Under the pieces are notes generated by a model. The model worked only from the letters and a program-made list of their open reading frames with translations. It was not told the DNA's origin and searched no databases. A stretch of 64,000 nt of DNA, taken from the NCBI GenBank assembly GCA_033819885.1, contig JAQYUZ010000025.1, forward strand, positions 62,001 to 126,000. Direction: 5' to 3'. The stretch is from Microbotryomycetes sp. JL201. Its lineage: Eukaryota > Basidiomycota > Microbotryomycetes. Below, piece after piece: positions 36,446 to 48,022 of this stretch. Each line of letters opens with the position of its first letter. Within the stretch, counting starts at the first letter, position 1. Position numbers and translations under genes: made by a program.

Positions 36446-38476
36446 ATGTCATTTGCGTCACGCGACGCGCCGCGTCTTGGCTTTAAACCACAACGTTTCT
36501 CTCGCTCCAGACGACTGCTCTACGGCTCCGAAGAGACCCGTTCGGCATACACAAGTAATTTGACGCGTCGTGCACCCGTCGTCTGTCTGTCCGACACGCT
36601 CTTTGACGCGGGGTTTCACCGCAGCGTCCGATCGCCATCGCCTCGCGCGACAACAGCGCCCAACGCCCAGCTCGCCATGCCTCGACCCATGGACCTGCGC
36701 GTGCAGATCAACAGACCTAACATGGACTGTGCCTCTGCGCCATCCATGCCGTCACCGAGCTTGAAGACGCCCGACATGATGCAACGCTCGCCGCTGCTCG
36801 GCGCCAGCGCGTTCTCGACCCCGCCGTGCACGCCACCCATCTTGCAAAACGGCTTCGCCCCACCGCCTTTGAACGGCAACGGCGCGTGCTACGGTCCTCG
36901 ACGTGGCCTGCTCAGGCGCAACTCGAGCTTGTCCTCAGTGTCGAGCTCCGTCGCCGGCGACGAAGACCACGATGACTCGCAAGTCTGGACAGAAGAGGAA
37001 AAGCGCGTCTTGAAAGAGGTAGGTGGCTGCAATCGAGGTTTTGGATCAGTATGCTGACCCCCTCGAGTAGATGTTTGACGAGTTTGTCATGTCAAATCCA
37101 GCAAGAGCGCCCTTTAACGAGGCTGGTCCGCCGCCGTCGAATTTGACGCACTCTGTCGCAAAGGCCGTCATCAAGACGGGGCCTGCTCGCATGACTCGCT
37201 CGGCAACGAAAGCATTAGCGCGCGAGAATGCCATGGTGCGGGACGAGGACGACTCGATGCAAGGTGACGGTGGCAAATGGAGACATGGGCTCAAGAGCAC
37301 GCGGCTCAAGCTTTTACAGATCGGTACGCACCTGAACTCAGCGCTCTTCTTGTTGCCACTCGACTGACGAAAGGCGCGAATTCAGTCAAGGAGCAACAGT
37401 CCGAGGTGGAAGCTACGCCTAAGCAGCACGATACGCCAAAACGAGGGCCACTGGCTCGACAAGGTTCCATGGACTTTTTGCCAATCGCACGCAATATCGG
37501 CAAGGTAGCCAAGTAAGCGCCATCTGCGCACCTCTGTAGGCGCAAAGAACTGATAAAACTTTCGCGCAGGCTCGGATCCCGCTTGCAGCGAGCAGAGCAA
37601 GGACCGCCACCAGTCATGGCTCGCACTCACTCGTCTGGACCGCGCCCGCGCGTTGACCGAACCCTGTCGCTGTCGACCATCATTGGCTCGCCGTCTCAGC
37701 CTGCCAAACAACCCGCGTCATCTACCGCAATGGCTCGCACGAGCTCAGAATCTACGCACTACCAAGCGCTGTCTTTCGGTGATGAGCTCGTCAGCCGTAT
37801 GTCGGAGACTGGCCTACTAGACTCTTCGCCCAACTCGCCAAGACGGTCGCTCGAGGCCAGCCCCGACGTGCCAGCACTCGAGATGATCAAACGACACCCG
37901 AAAGCTGCCAAAAGGGATTTGAGCGGACTTGGAAGTGCGTTCGCAAGTCCTGCCCTCGGCTCGTACCCTACGCCAGACTCGTCCGAACGCAAGAAGAAGG
38001 CCAAGTTTACGCATCACTCGCCCACCAACTCTCTTGATCTTGGCCGGCCGCCGAATACGCTCGCGTCAGGTATCGAATTGCAGACCGAAGCCAAACTCGC
38101 TGCCGCTGGCGCCACGCTGGGCGCATCGGCCAGTTTCTACATGACCGAGTCGTTGTCAAACAACTCGATCTCTTCCGTCGACACGGTAGACTCTTCGGCG
38201 TCGTTCTTCCCTGGGGGCAAGCACGCACGTTTCGGCTCGCTGTCGTCGATTGCGAGTGGAGACGGCGTAGACGACGAACCTCGGCGAGTCCCATCACCGA
38301 CGGCGGCCACATTCGATCTCAAAAGACTCAGCCTCCACGGTCTCGATGAACAGGACAGTCGAGAACACCACGTCAAGACGGCGCCTGTCGTCCACGAGCC
38401 TGAAGACTACTTTTCGGCCGGTCGAGAAGCTCAAGAGTTGAGGGAAAAATTTGGTTCATTCACGTGGCAACGATGA
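36446..38476 (+). CDS. Hypothetical Ser/Pro-rich protein
   Basis: About five exons. The N-terminal half is disordered (SPSPRATTAPNAQLAMPRPM; RRGLLRRNSSLSSVSSSVAG), followed by a short ordered stretch: QVWTEEEKRVLKE, MFDEFVMSNPARAPFNEAGP, THSVAKAVIKTGPARMTRSA and WRHGLKSTRLKLLQI. After the next introns come RQGSMDFLPIARNIGKVAK and LGSRLQRAE. The last exon is Ser-rich with RRNSS-, SSPNSPRRS- and TPDSS-type phosphosite-like motifs, then EDYFSAGREAQELREKFGSF TWQR, stop 38474-38476. Start 36446 chosen; MPRPMDL at 36676 is an alternative. Not recognised; a phosphorylated regulator is a guess. Confidence 0.7.
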
Positions 38477-39065
38477 GCATTTGATGTTGCTCATCTGTAG
38501 ATAATACTCTCACGGTATCTCTCAAGCTCGTCAAACAGCTTTGTGTACATTTCTCTTGCTCGCCGCCGCCTCAACACACGATTTCCCTGGCGAGCTGTTA
38601 GTCTGTAGCTCTTTCTGCATTTCTGTTGATACTTTGGAAACTTTCTTGATTGCAGCTTATAGTCCCGCGGTTTTTTTCACTTGCAGAGGCAGAGGGCACT
38701 CGCCGGACCGAATTGCTGAGCAAACGCGACACTTTGTGCTTGGCAAACATTGTCCAGTGAGGACACATGTGATTTGCACGATCAATGGCGTGCGAAAGAG
38801 CCGCAAAAGCTCGGGTCATGGCTCACGTGACTGACGACGTCATCTGTGCAACCGAGTAGCAAAAAGCTTGCGACGTGCGTGGTTTCTTGAGAGAGGCTGC
38901 GGTCTGCACTTGTTGCTGTGCCGCTGTCACAAACGTGCGTGTCATGCGCAGCCAGCTCTGACGCGCGCGTGAGCAACGCGCGGCTTGAGAACCCGTGACT
39001 TTGGCGCTGTCGTCGCTGCTTCTTTCTTCCTCTTTACTCGATTCAATCATCACACGACAGCAGAT
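38477..39065. other. Intergenic region
   Basis: Nearly 590 bases upstream of the repeat-containing CsbD-like gene. Short open frames on both strands look random. CT-rich tract (ttctttcttcctctttactc) just before the downstream start. Confidence 0.5.
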
Positions 39066-40268
39066 ATGAATTCATACGATAACTCGACCGCTGCCCCTGG
39101 TGGTGCCTACGACAACACTGGCTACAACGCCGGTGCTCCTGCTGGTGGCGCTCAGGCCTACGGCGGCATGCCCGACACTGGCAAGCATGGCGTCAACCAA
39201 GGACCGGCAGACAAGATTGCCAACATGATTCCAGGTAAGCAAACTTTCGGTACGAAGCATGACCGAGCGCGCCCGATTTTCGTGTTGACGACGTTTCGGT
39301 GTACGGACGCTCAGGCCACAACACGGGAGCACCTGGCTCGATGCCCGGCAGCAACAACCCTTCGCACCATGAGCAACAGCAAGCGTACGGCTCGTCTACC
39401 ACTGCTGGTGCCGGGACATACGGGGACAATTCGGCTTACGGCGCTGGTGGCAATTCGGCGTACGGAGGCAACACTACTACGGGCACGACTGGCCTCGCTG
39501 GACATCATCACGCCGGCGCAACTCCAATGACCTCGGATAACGCTTACAACCAGCCTCCGAGGGAAGGACCTGCTGACAAGGTCGCCAACATGATCCCAGG
39601 CGAGTTTTGAGCTGACTGCTAGCTCAAAAGACACAAAAAGGCTGACTTTGAGCGTATATAGGTCACCACACTGGTGCACCAGGCAACATGCCCGGATCCA
39701 ACAACCCTTCGACCACTCACTCGGGTACCCACTCGCATGATCACCACCACCACTCTTCGTCGACTGGTGTCGGCGCCACTGGTGCAGGCTACGGCTCGTC
39801 CACGGCGACCGGTCACACGACCGCTGATGGATACGGCACGACTGGCGGTACTTATGGCGCTGGTCACGATGGCGTTGGCACGGGCACCGGCTCGACCCTT
39901 GGTGGTGAGGCATCTCCTCCTTTGTAGTGGCGAGAGACTCGGTGTCGTTGCTTACACTGGAATTCGCAGGCAACAACAGTGCCGCTCATGGCGCCGGAGT
40001 CACTGGACCGACCTCGACCACCGCTGGATCGACTGTCGGACGTGAGTAAACGTGTTGCCAGCCGCGCGCGCATAGCGTCGCAAGCTGACCTGGAATTGTG
40101 GCGACTGCAGAAGACCACAAGCCCACGATGGGCGAGAAGATTGGCGGCAAGGTCGAGTCCATGCTAGGCAAGATCACCAAGGATCCTCACAAAGTTCAAG
40201 AGGGCGAGCTCAAGGCTGCCGGACAGGTGCCCAAGGACGGCACGACGGCTGGCACGCATCACCACTGA
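39066..40268 (+). CDS. Repeat-rich hydrophilic protein with CsbD-like end
   Basis: Five exons of Gly/Thr/Ser/His/Tyr-rich sequence. The block GPADKIANMIPG | GHNTGAPGSMPGSNNPS occurs twice (GPADKVANMIPG | GHHTGAPGNMPGSNNPS), each split by an intron after the first base of the same Gly codon, so an exon unit has been duplicated. The second of these introns (39600-39661) is GC-AG (gcgagt...tatag). The last exon reads DHKPTMGEKIGGKVESMLGK, then ITKDPHKVQEGELKAAGQ and ends GTHHH, a CsbD-like motif. Stop 40266-40268. Probably a disordered stress or desiccation protein; function inferred from composition only. Confidence 0.8.
39600..39661 (+). other. GC-AG intron in repeat-rich protein gene
   Basis: Exon end ATCCCAG, intron GCGAGTTT...ATATAG, next exon GTCACCAC. 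The equivalent first-copy intron (39235-39314) has a normal gtaagc donor; both give PG|H joins. Confidence 0.75.
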
Positions 40269-40559
40269 GCGATCCTTACCTTAATTTGCTTTAGCTTGAA
40301 TCTATATCCTCAAATTTTGTATTGAAACAAAGTGCAGTTATTGAAGGTGGCCTGGTCCAATGCTTTGTTCGGGTGGCGGTGCAGAATGCGCAGCCGTTCA
40401 AGCTCCGCAAAGTCGCGAGCTCACGAGGCCGACGCGTTGTCGTCCTCGTCTTTCCCTGTCGCCCTTTCACATTCTCCCGCACTCTGCGACTGTTGTTACG
40501 ATCGTGCATCGTATCTGACCCGCTGCATCCATCGTCAAAGTACACGCACCAGCGACGTC

Positions 40560-42363
40560 ATGGGCGAGTCGAAGCGTAGCGGCCTGTTCTCTGCTCTCAA
40601 GGACGGCGTCAAGCAATTCAACACGACGATCCAGGAAGGTGGTAGCTTGCAGCATACACTGTGCGTTCAATGACTGTCGTATCGTGACTGATCACTCTGC
40701 AGGCGGGCCCTTGACGCACGGTCCTCATTGCGCTGTACGCCGTGCTGACCACCATCCGCTCACACTCAGTCGTCAAGGTGTTACTACTCTCCAAAGTCCA
40801 GCCGACACGCTCAAAATCAATCTGGCCATCAAGTCTGGCTCGGCCGTCGTGTCAGACTATGAAGCGCTCAGCCGAGAGACGACCACGTACTCGAAACAGT
40901 TGTTTCTATGGGGTCAAGAGAGCCATGGAAACGACTTGAAAGACGTCAGTGACAGGCTTGCCTGGATCGAGTTTGAAACGGCAAAGCTGTACAAAGCGCA
41001 TGCTCAGCGCATCGACCAAGCTAGGAGCGCGCTCAAGGATGTCGTAAGCCGGCATTGCTGCTGTCCACAAACTCACCTCTGACCTCATTTGCAACTTCCC
41101 TTCAGCGCAACTATGAAAATGACCTCGTGCCGAAACGCAAAAACCGGGCGGCACTTCAAGCGAAACTCGCTACCACAAAGTCGTCGAGCGACCTCAAACG
41201 CATGACGGCAGAAATTGAACAGATCGATAAAGAGTTGGCTCCGGCCGATCAAATGCTCGAGTCACTCAAGCGCACAAAGCTTCATGAGAGCTTCAGTCTT
41301 CAGCTGCAGGCGCAACGTGAGCTCGGGGAAAAGCTTAGCATCCTGGCCGGCTACGGCGAGCTGTTGCTGCGTACGCTCGAATCGGACGGATTTGGAAGCG
41401 AGTATTCTGGACAGGAAAAGACGGCCAGAATCAAAGGACAGGCGACAGAGGCCCTGCAGGCTTGGTCCGCCGCGAACGCTCATATTCCGACGCCAACTTT
41501 GAGGGAAGGCGGGGATTCTTACCTTGGTCGCGCTGACACGCAGTGAGCACAAGACAGGTTAAGCTTTGTTGATACATCTGTTGACCATTTTCATCTAATC
41601 CAGGAGTTTTGCGTCGACTCAGGGCTCCGAGTTTTCGCACGTTGGAGATTCGCATTCCTCTCACGGACTGATGCATCATTCCTCGAGCTCACACGGTGCC
41701 AGTCCTCCTCCATCTATCTCGGGTGGACATCACTTGACCCCGATTCCGATCTCTGGCGCCGCTGTCGCCAGCCGACCATCAGCTCCACCCATTCCAGCTC
41801 GCCACCCTAGCCACGAAGGGAGTGGCGCGCCAGCTCAGATCTACGGCAGCAGTCCCGGTGGCCACATCAACTTGTCGCCAACCCCACACGATCTTGGCCC
41901 TTCGTATTCGCCTCGTCAACAAGCGTACCCCGTCGAGCCAGTCGAGTCTACACCGCCCAGCATGCCCGCAGGTCCGACTGTCGCAGAGACGGGCGCGCCC
42001 ATCGTCGGCACGGGCGGCCCCATCTCTGGTCAATTGCCAAACCGCAAAGCATCATTGTCGTCGCCAAGCGGGGGCACTGTTTTGTCTACAATTGCTCAAC
42101 ACCAGTCTGCTGCTCAGGAGAAAGCGCTTCTCGAACAGGCTCAGGTTGAACGGGAGAGAACACAGTTGGCTGGCTCGGCTGGACTTGGCAATTCTGGACC
42201 GATCGCAAGCGGCAGTGGAATGTCCACGCAACACCCGCCGCCGGATGATTTGCCCCCTTCCTACACGGACGGTCTACCTCGGGACGGTACTGATGCGAGA
42301 GCAAGAGCCGAGGCGGAGCAAATCTTGGCTGCCGAGAGAGAGCGCAAGCAGGCGCCTCTTTGA
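40560..42363 (+). CDS. Pil1/Lsp1-type BAR protein (eisosome)
   Basis: Membrane-bending BAR-domain protein of plasma-membrane eisosomes. Start 40560 MGESKRSGLFSALKDGVKQF. The BAR region reads DYEALSRETTTYSKQLFLWG, LAWIEFETAKLYKAHAQRID, RNYENDLVPKRKNRAALQAK, ELAPADQMLESLKRTKLHES and GEKLSILAGYGELLLRTLES, the order of Pil1 family members. A long Pro/Ser/Gly-rich tail follows (SYSPRQQAYPVEPVESTPPS; DDLPPSYTDGLP), ending in a charged helix, stop 42361-42363. The N-terminus and long tail differ from yeast Pil1, so it is probably a divergent paralogue. Confidence 0.82.
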
Positions 42364-42522
42364 GCGGCGTGAGGCGTCGAGGATTACTTTGTGTTTCATT
42401 ATTGCCATTGTACGTGAGCATTTCTTGTGTGAAATATTTAGGTGATTCGATAAAGTCACGTGCCCGATTCGAGAATCGATCGTCCTTGACTTTCTGCGTC
42501 TGTCTCTCTTCCGACTTGCGCC

Positions 42523-43164
42523 ATGTCAACAAGTGATGGCCCAATTGATGCACACAAGCTCAACAGACAGCCGCCATCAGCTGCAGAACTCGAAGCAGCC
42601 TTTGCGTTTGCTCGGCCTTACTTTGAGCACGCTCGACGAGGCAACGTTGACGCCCTCAGACCTGCATTAGAAGCTGGATTGCCTGCAAACCTGACGAACG
42701 ACAAGGTCAGTCATCGTGACATTTGCGCGCATGTTTGGGGCCGCGCACGGAGTTGGGTCGATGACGTCGATCGGGGAGGATATGTGGGAGCTGACACGAG
42801 GTCTCAAGCGCAGGGGGATACTTTGTTGATGTTGGCTGCATACCATGGTCGATTGGAAGCCGTCAAGCTATTACTCGAACACAAAGCCGATCCAAAGTGA
42901 ACCTAACCCCGACAGAACCTACGTTGGATCGTGCACAAACTGACAGAAATGCTTTTCCATCTGTGACGCCAACTTAATAGCCGACTGAACGATCGCGGTC
43001 AAAGTATCCTTGCTGGCGCCATCTTTAAAAACGAGAACGAGATTGTTCAAGCCTTGCTCGAGAACGGCGCGAACCCTCATGTCGGACAGCCTAACGCGAT
43101 CGACACGGCAAGGACGTTCAACAAAATTGACTGGGTCGAGAGATTTGAAAGGGTTGGTAGGTGA
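42523..43164 (+). CDS. Small ankyrin-repeat protein
   Basis: Three exons. MSTSDGPIDAHKLNRQPPSA; EAAFAFARPYFEHARRGNVD; then repeats ALRPALEAGLPANLTNDK, GDTLLMLAAYHGRLEAVKLL-LEHKADPN, RLNDRGQSILAGAIFKNENE-IVQALLENGANPH and a half repeat DTARTFNKIDWVERFERVGR. Stop 43162-43164. About 160 aa, all ankyrin apart from the first 35 residues. Protein-protein adaptor; partner unknown. Confidence 0.85.
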
Positions 43165-43399
43165 TCATACGGGTGCACGATTTGAGCGACGCTGGAAATG
43201 GTAAAAGAGACATGCTGCGATACCCAAACCCGTGTAATGTGGATATACAATATCGTGTTGTATCAGAAAATTATCTTTGGCTCACGCTAGGTACGGTCGT
43301 CCGCGTCCAGATCAGATCGAGCTCGCGAGGTCAATCACGTCAACGTCGCTCGATATCAAGTTCGGTCTCAAGATGAGTTGAGCACAAGAATACACGGAC

Positions 43400-44640
43400 G
43401 ACTGGCAATTGATTGGCCAATTTTGGGAGACAGGACAACGACCGGACGGTATCGAAGCCAGGACTGTTCGGCGGGTTCGGCATTTGGCTTCAAAGCATTT
43501 TCTTCAAGACGATCAAATCGACCGTCGAGAGGCTAGTGGCGATCATCGTGAAGTTGCACTGGACGCGAAACGTCAGCAAGATATCCTGGACCGGTTGCAT
43601 GACAATTTGGGTCACAAAGGGCGCAATGAGACATACAAGAGAGTGAAGAGAAGATTCTGGTGGCCGCGACTAGAGCGAAATGTTGCAGATCACGTGCGGA
43701 CGTGCGATCAATGTCAAAAACGGTCAGACAGGAAGGAAACGGAAAAACAACGCGCGATCATATCACCCGGCGTATTGTACAAGGTGCACTTCGACAGTCT
43801 GCAGCTGACGCCTCAGCGCCTGTGCATCGTGGCAACAGACGATTTGCAGACTGGGTCCAAGCCAGAAGTTTATTGCGGGCGCCGACAGAGGTGGTCTCAG
43901 CCTTCATTAATCAACAAGTTATCGCAAGGTTTGGACTGTTTCCGACTGCGGTAGTGTATGGCGGACTTGAATTCAAAGGACGGGGAGAATCGCTGTCGAA
44001 ACAACGAGGAATTCAGCAGATCATGACGGCGCCATACCGTCCAGAGGCAAACGCTAGAGTCGAGCGAGGACACTCGTCGTTGATCAATGTCTTGGCCAAG
44101 ATCTGCAAGACGGATGAAGACGTTGATCGAACATTTCAGTTGGTTCCACTTGCCGACCGGATCAGCGTTTCGAGAGCGAGCGGACTCTCTCCTTTGGAGA
44201 TGCTCTACGGAGTCGAGCCAACGTGGGCACATGGCTTGCGATTAATTGGAGGGAAGTGCGAACAAGAGAGGTGCTTCTCCAAGCAAGAATTGCAATGTCG
44301 GAGCGGAAACCGGCACTTTTGGCGACAGCAATGACGAAGCTTTTACGATCGCGCGAGATTTCCGTCGCTTATAATCATCACGACAGGGTCAACGCGCACA
44401 AGAATCGGTCACCATAACAACCAGGACAACTTTCACTTGTTCTGTACCAGAAACGGGCCGAATCGCATACGCTGAAGTTGTCGCCAAAATGGCACGGGCC
44501 GTACATCGTCGTTGATCGGCTGCGGGGTGGCTCGTACATGCTTGCAGAGGTAGATGGGACGGTCATTGCACGGGTATATGTTGCAAAACGATTGAAGCGT
44601 TATCATGCGCGCGCAGACAAAGACTAGCGAACGTAATCAA
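43400..44640 (+). mobile_element. Ty3/gypsy-type retrotransposon relic (integrase part)
   Basis: An old, broken LTR-retrotransposon copy. Integrase parts can be read in order: an H2C2 zinc-binding region (HKGRNETYKRVKRRFWWPRL, CDQCQK), part of the catalytic core (GGLEFKGRGESLS; APYRPEANARVERGHSSLIN), and a C-terminal GPY/F-like module (KWHGPYIVVDRLRGGSYMLA; RVYVAKRLKRYHAR), which points to Ty3/gypsy. Gag, protease, reverse transcriptase and terminal repeats are not seen in the window. Several breaks are present, so it looks truncated and inactive. It sits between the ankyrin gene and the 6PGDH-like gene. Age cannot be measured; conserved motifs suggest moderate. Confidence 0.8.
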
Positions 44641-45208
44641 GGGGTCAAACCGGTCACATGATGCTGTGCCTGGCGTGCTCCAACCATCGACTCTGCATAG
44701 GCTTGTGCCTTGACCACATTCTTTCGGTTGCCACTTTGTCCGACCATACTGCTCGTGGATGCATCCCATGATTTCCTTCAGAACATGCTTTAACGCCGGT
44801 TGTCGCAATGAGACATTGAACAGCGCTTGGAGTCGCCCCATAATCACTCACTCGCGTGAGACGAGCACGACCTCATCGTCCTCCAAAACCGAGGCGTCTT
44901 GCTCCGCGACAATGTCCAGCGGCCCGTCTTCTACAGTCACATCGTTTCCCGCCACATGATTTTCCGCCACATCAATTCCTGTCGCATTATCTCTCATCTC
45001 GATCTTGGGGGCGAATCTGGCTCTGTGCTTGCCATGACGGGAGACCTGGTCAACTCGAAAATCGAGTGCAGCGAGAAAGGCAAACGCTTCCGCGGACAAG
45101 CGACGCTAGCTCCTTTTGCATGTGGCGAAATCATCGCAGCGCATCAACCACGACTGAGATTATACCTCTAGTTGCATGAGAAAGTACTCATCAAAGTATA
45201 GCCACCCG
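44641..45208. other. Stretch after the relic, no clear gene
   Basis: Open frames exist on both strands (plus 44899-45171, minus 44848-45099) but match no family I know. It may be flanking genome or more of the decayed element. No terminal repeat found by eye. Confidence 0.4.
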
Positions 45209-46232
45209 TCAGGACCTTCGTAACCCGGTGCTGAGAGCTTTCAGAACCTCTTCGAACGTTCTCCCTCTGGCCAAAGCGTCTTCAATGCTCTCTGACCCAA
45301 CTTGACTATCTGCGACCATGCTGTAAGTCTCGCTGATGCCCTTTAATGCCTTCGAGCCTCCATCTAGTCCGACATTCGCAAACGCGGAAGAGATTTCGTC
45401 CATCTCGCCTAGAATGCGAGAGAATTGTGAGCGTACATCCAAATCCATTTGCGATGGAGCGTACCAATCCATCTATAAGACTGAGTATACGGATTAGCCA
45501 TGTCGGGAGAGACTGCCGAACCAAGGTGCTCACTTTCGCCACATTACGCGGAACTTTGTTGACAAGAGCCTGTGCTCCTGCTGGATAGCTGTCTTGCAAT
45601 TCTTTCTGCAACTCGCCCAATACACCGTGCTGTTCCGCCAAAAGTCCTGCATTGATGGCCAAGGCGATCAAGCCTTTTGCCAAAGTGGCGTAAGACAGCT
45701 TGAGCGCAGAAGCCTGCCCAATGTCGGTTCCGACGGCTTGAACATTGGCAAGCATACTAGGACATAATTCTTTTGCTACTTGCGCTGCATCAGGACCAGA
45801 TAAGACGATCTTCGGACTGTAGTCGTTCGTGGCGGGTCCACCAATGATTCCGCCGTCGACATACGTCACGCCGCTGACCTTGTCGAATAGCCGAGATATC
45901 CTGATTGAAGTTTCGGGCGAGATTGCATTCAGGTCAATGAATGTCCTGGCTCGAGAGTTATGTCGGGCTTGATGAATCGCTTCCGCTGTGGCCTGTGCTA
46001 GTGACTCGGCATGCGAGGGTGGCAGAATAGACATGACCATGTCGGCTTGTGCGACGACGGCTTCGTAAGATTTGAGGTCAGTGATGCCTGCGTTGGCAGC
46101 CAATTGGCGCGTGCGCTGAGACCGGTCATGCAGCGTTGTCACCACTTGCACGCGTCCGCGAGATGCGCGTAGAATGTGTGCTCCGATAGAAGCGCCCATT
46201 TGTCCCGGCGCCAGGATGGCAATGGTCTTCAT
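45209..46232 (-). CDS. 6-phosphogluconate dehydrogenase-like NAD(P) protein
   Basis: Beta-hydroxyacid dehydrogenase superfamily. Start 46232: MKTIAILAPGQMGASIGAHI gives a Rossmann motif (APGQMGASIG). Then TLHDRSQRTRQLAANAGITD, ADMVMSILPPSHAESLAQAT, ARTFIDLNAISPETSIRISR, VDGGIIGGPAT (the GG of the substrate loop) and LKLSYATLAKGLIALAINAG (catalytic Lys helix). After one intron a DUF1932-type C-terminal helical domain follows (MDWYAPSQMDLDVRSQFSRI; LARGRTFEEVLKAL). Stop 45209-45211. The substrate is unknown. Confidence 0.85.
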
Positions 46233-46476
46233 AGTGTGCAATGTTCGCTCAACGGCGGGTGACTCGAATCGATGTACCGTTTCCGATGCCGTATCGTGCA
46301 TCGTCCAACGTTTCAGCACTGAGAAATCGTCTGCGTCCCTTGCAGACAGGCCGGACAGGTGACAAGAGCTCAAATGAAGGGAAACGCCGAGTGAGGCACC
46401 ACTCTGGCTTGTCATTTGAGCGTTGGTGCGCAAAGCCTGCTGAATTACCATATCTATATTAACAACGAAAAGCTCC

Positions 46477-48022
46477 CTACGAACGATAATCTGCATTGAT
46501 GGAAATGTACTCGTGCGAAAAGTCGCAAGTCCAGTACGTCGCACTCTCGCTGCCGAGTCCGAGGTCAACCTGGATGGCCAAGTCTTCGTGCTTGAGTATC
46601 TCGCTCGCTCTTTGTTCGTCAACTTGTTCCGGTTCGCCGTTGACGAGCAGCTTGAGCTCTGCCGAGCCATCCGTGGGCACGAATGAAACAGAGACTCTGG
46701 TCGGGTCAATCTCGAACGGCGGCTGAGAGTAGCCGACCGCGCACAAGATACGACCCCAGTTGGCGTCCTCGCCGTGCATAGCGCACTTGACAAGAGCTGA
46801 CGTGGAAATTGTCGACGCGATCTTGTGAGCGCCTTCATAGCTCGGAGCGCCCTACGTAACGATAATCAGTGCTCGACCCCGAGATATCGGACCCGGCATA
46901 CTCACTTGCACTGTGACCTTGACAAATTTTTCTGCTCCTTCACCGTCACGCACAACGAGTTGCGCAAGCTCGGCAGCAAACGACGTCAACTCGTCGCGAA
47001 ACTTGGCGAACTCTTCGGGCGTGCCTTCTTCCGACACCTCGACAGCTCCGCTAGCACCATTTGCAAGCGCAATGATAGTGTCATTCGTTGACATGTCGCC
47101 GTCGACAGAAATTGAATTAAAGGACCGATCAACAGCGTACGTTAATGCCTTTTGCAGCGATGACGGCGAGACGGCGGCGTCTGTGGCAATCAATCCAAGC
47201 AGCGTGCCTTGTGGCGGGCCCATATTGGGATGAATCATCCCTGCACCCTTGTCGATGCCGACCATGCGAACTTCTTTGCCACCGAGCTCAAACGTTCTCG
47301 TCCTTAGTTTCGGGAACGTGTCTGTCGTCATGAAGGCTTTGGCAGCGTCGAGCCATGCCGAATAACCTTGTCCAAGTGAAGCTGTCGAAGACGTGATGCC
47401 TGCGAGAATGCGCTTGATCGGCAACAGCTGCCCGATCACGCCCGTCGACATGACGAGCGTGCCTGTCGCCGTCGAGGACGAGCTCGCTGACAGAAACGAG
47501 TCGAGCTGTTCACTCATGGCCCTCGCATCCTGCAACCCTTGCGTGCCCGTGACCGCGTTGGCGCATCCGCTGTTGACGACGAGCGCTCTGGCTTTGCCGT
47601 TGCGCTGAATCAAGACGTCGGATGAGACGACGACAGGCGCGGCTTTGAACGCGTTGCGCGTGAACGTGCCAGCGGCAGAACAAGGTCTATCAGAGATGAT
47701 GACGGCCAAGTCGAGCTTGGTTGGGTCCTTTTTGACTCCGCAGTGCAGACCTGTTGCGAGGAACCCGTGCGGGAAGTTGGCTGTCTTTTGATCGAGGGCA
47801 AAGCGCTGAAAGAGGCGAGACCGGTCAGTTGCCATCCTTACGGCGCGTGCTGCGCTTATCGCCAAGTGAGCGCCTGCACAACGCCCGACGGACCTGAGCT
47901 TTGGAGGGTGGGGCCGAACTCGAGGTGGTGGCAGCCGACGACGATGCCGATGCGGCACTCGTGGACAATAGCCGAGTTGCGATAGCTTTGACGGTCACCG
48001 CGGACCGGCTCGCCGGATTCAT
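46477..48022 (-). CDS. ARG7: Glutamate N-acetyltransferase / ornithine acetyltransferase
   Basis: Mitochondrial ArgJ enzyme that recycles acetyl groups in arginine synthesis; an autoproteolysed Thr nucleophile. Exon 1 (start 48022) is a presequence ([20 protein letters not shown]). An intron with acceptor ttcag joins to [19 protein letters not shown]. Then [52 protein letters not shown] (cleavage region, Thr at G|TLL), [20 protein letters not shown]. After the last intron, [20 protein letters not shown] and [16 protein letters not shown], stop 46477-46479. The residue before the nucleophile is Gly where fungal orthologues usually have Ala. Confidence 0.95.
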
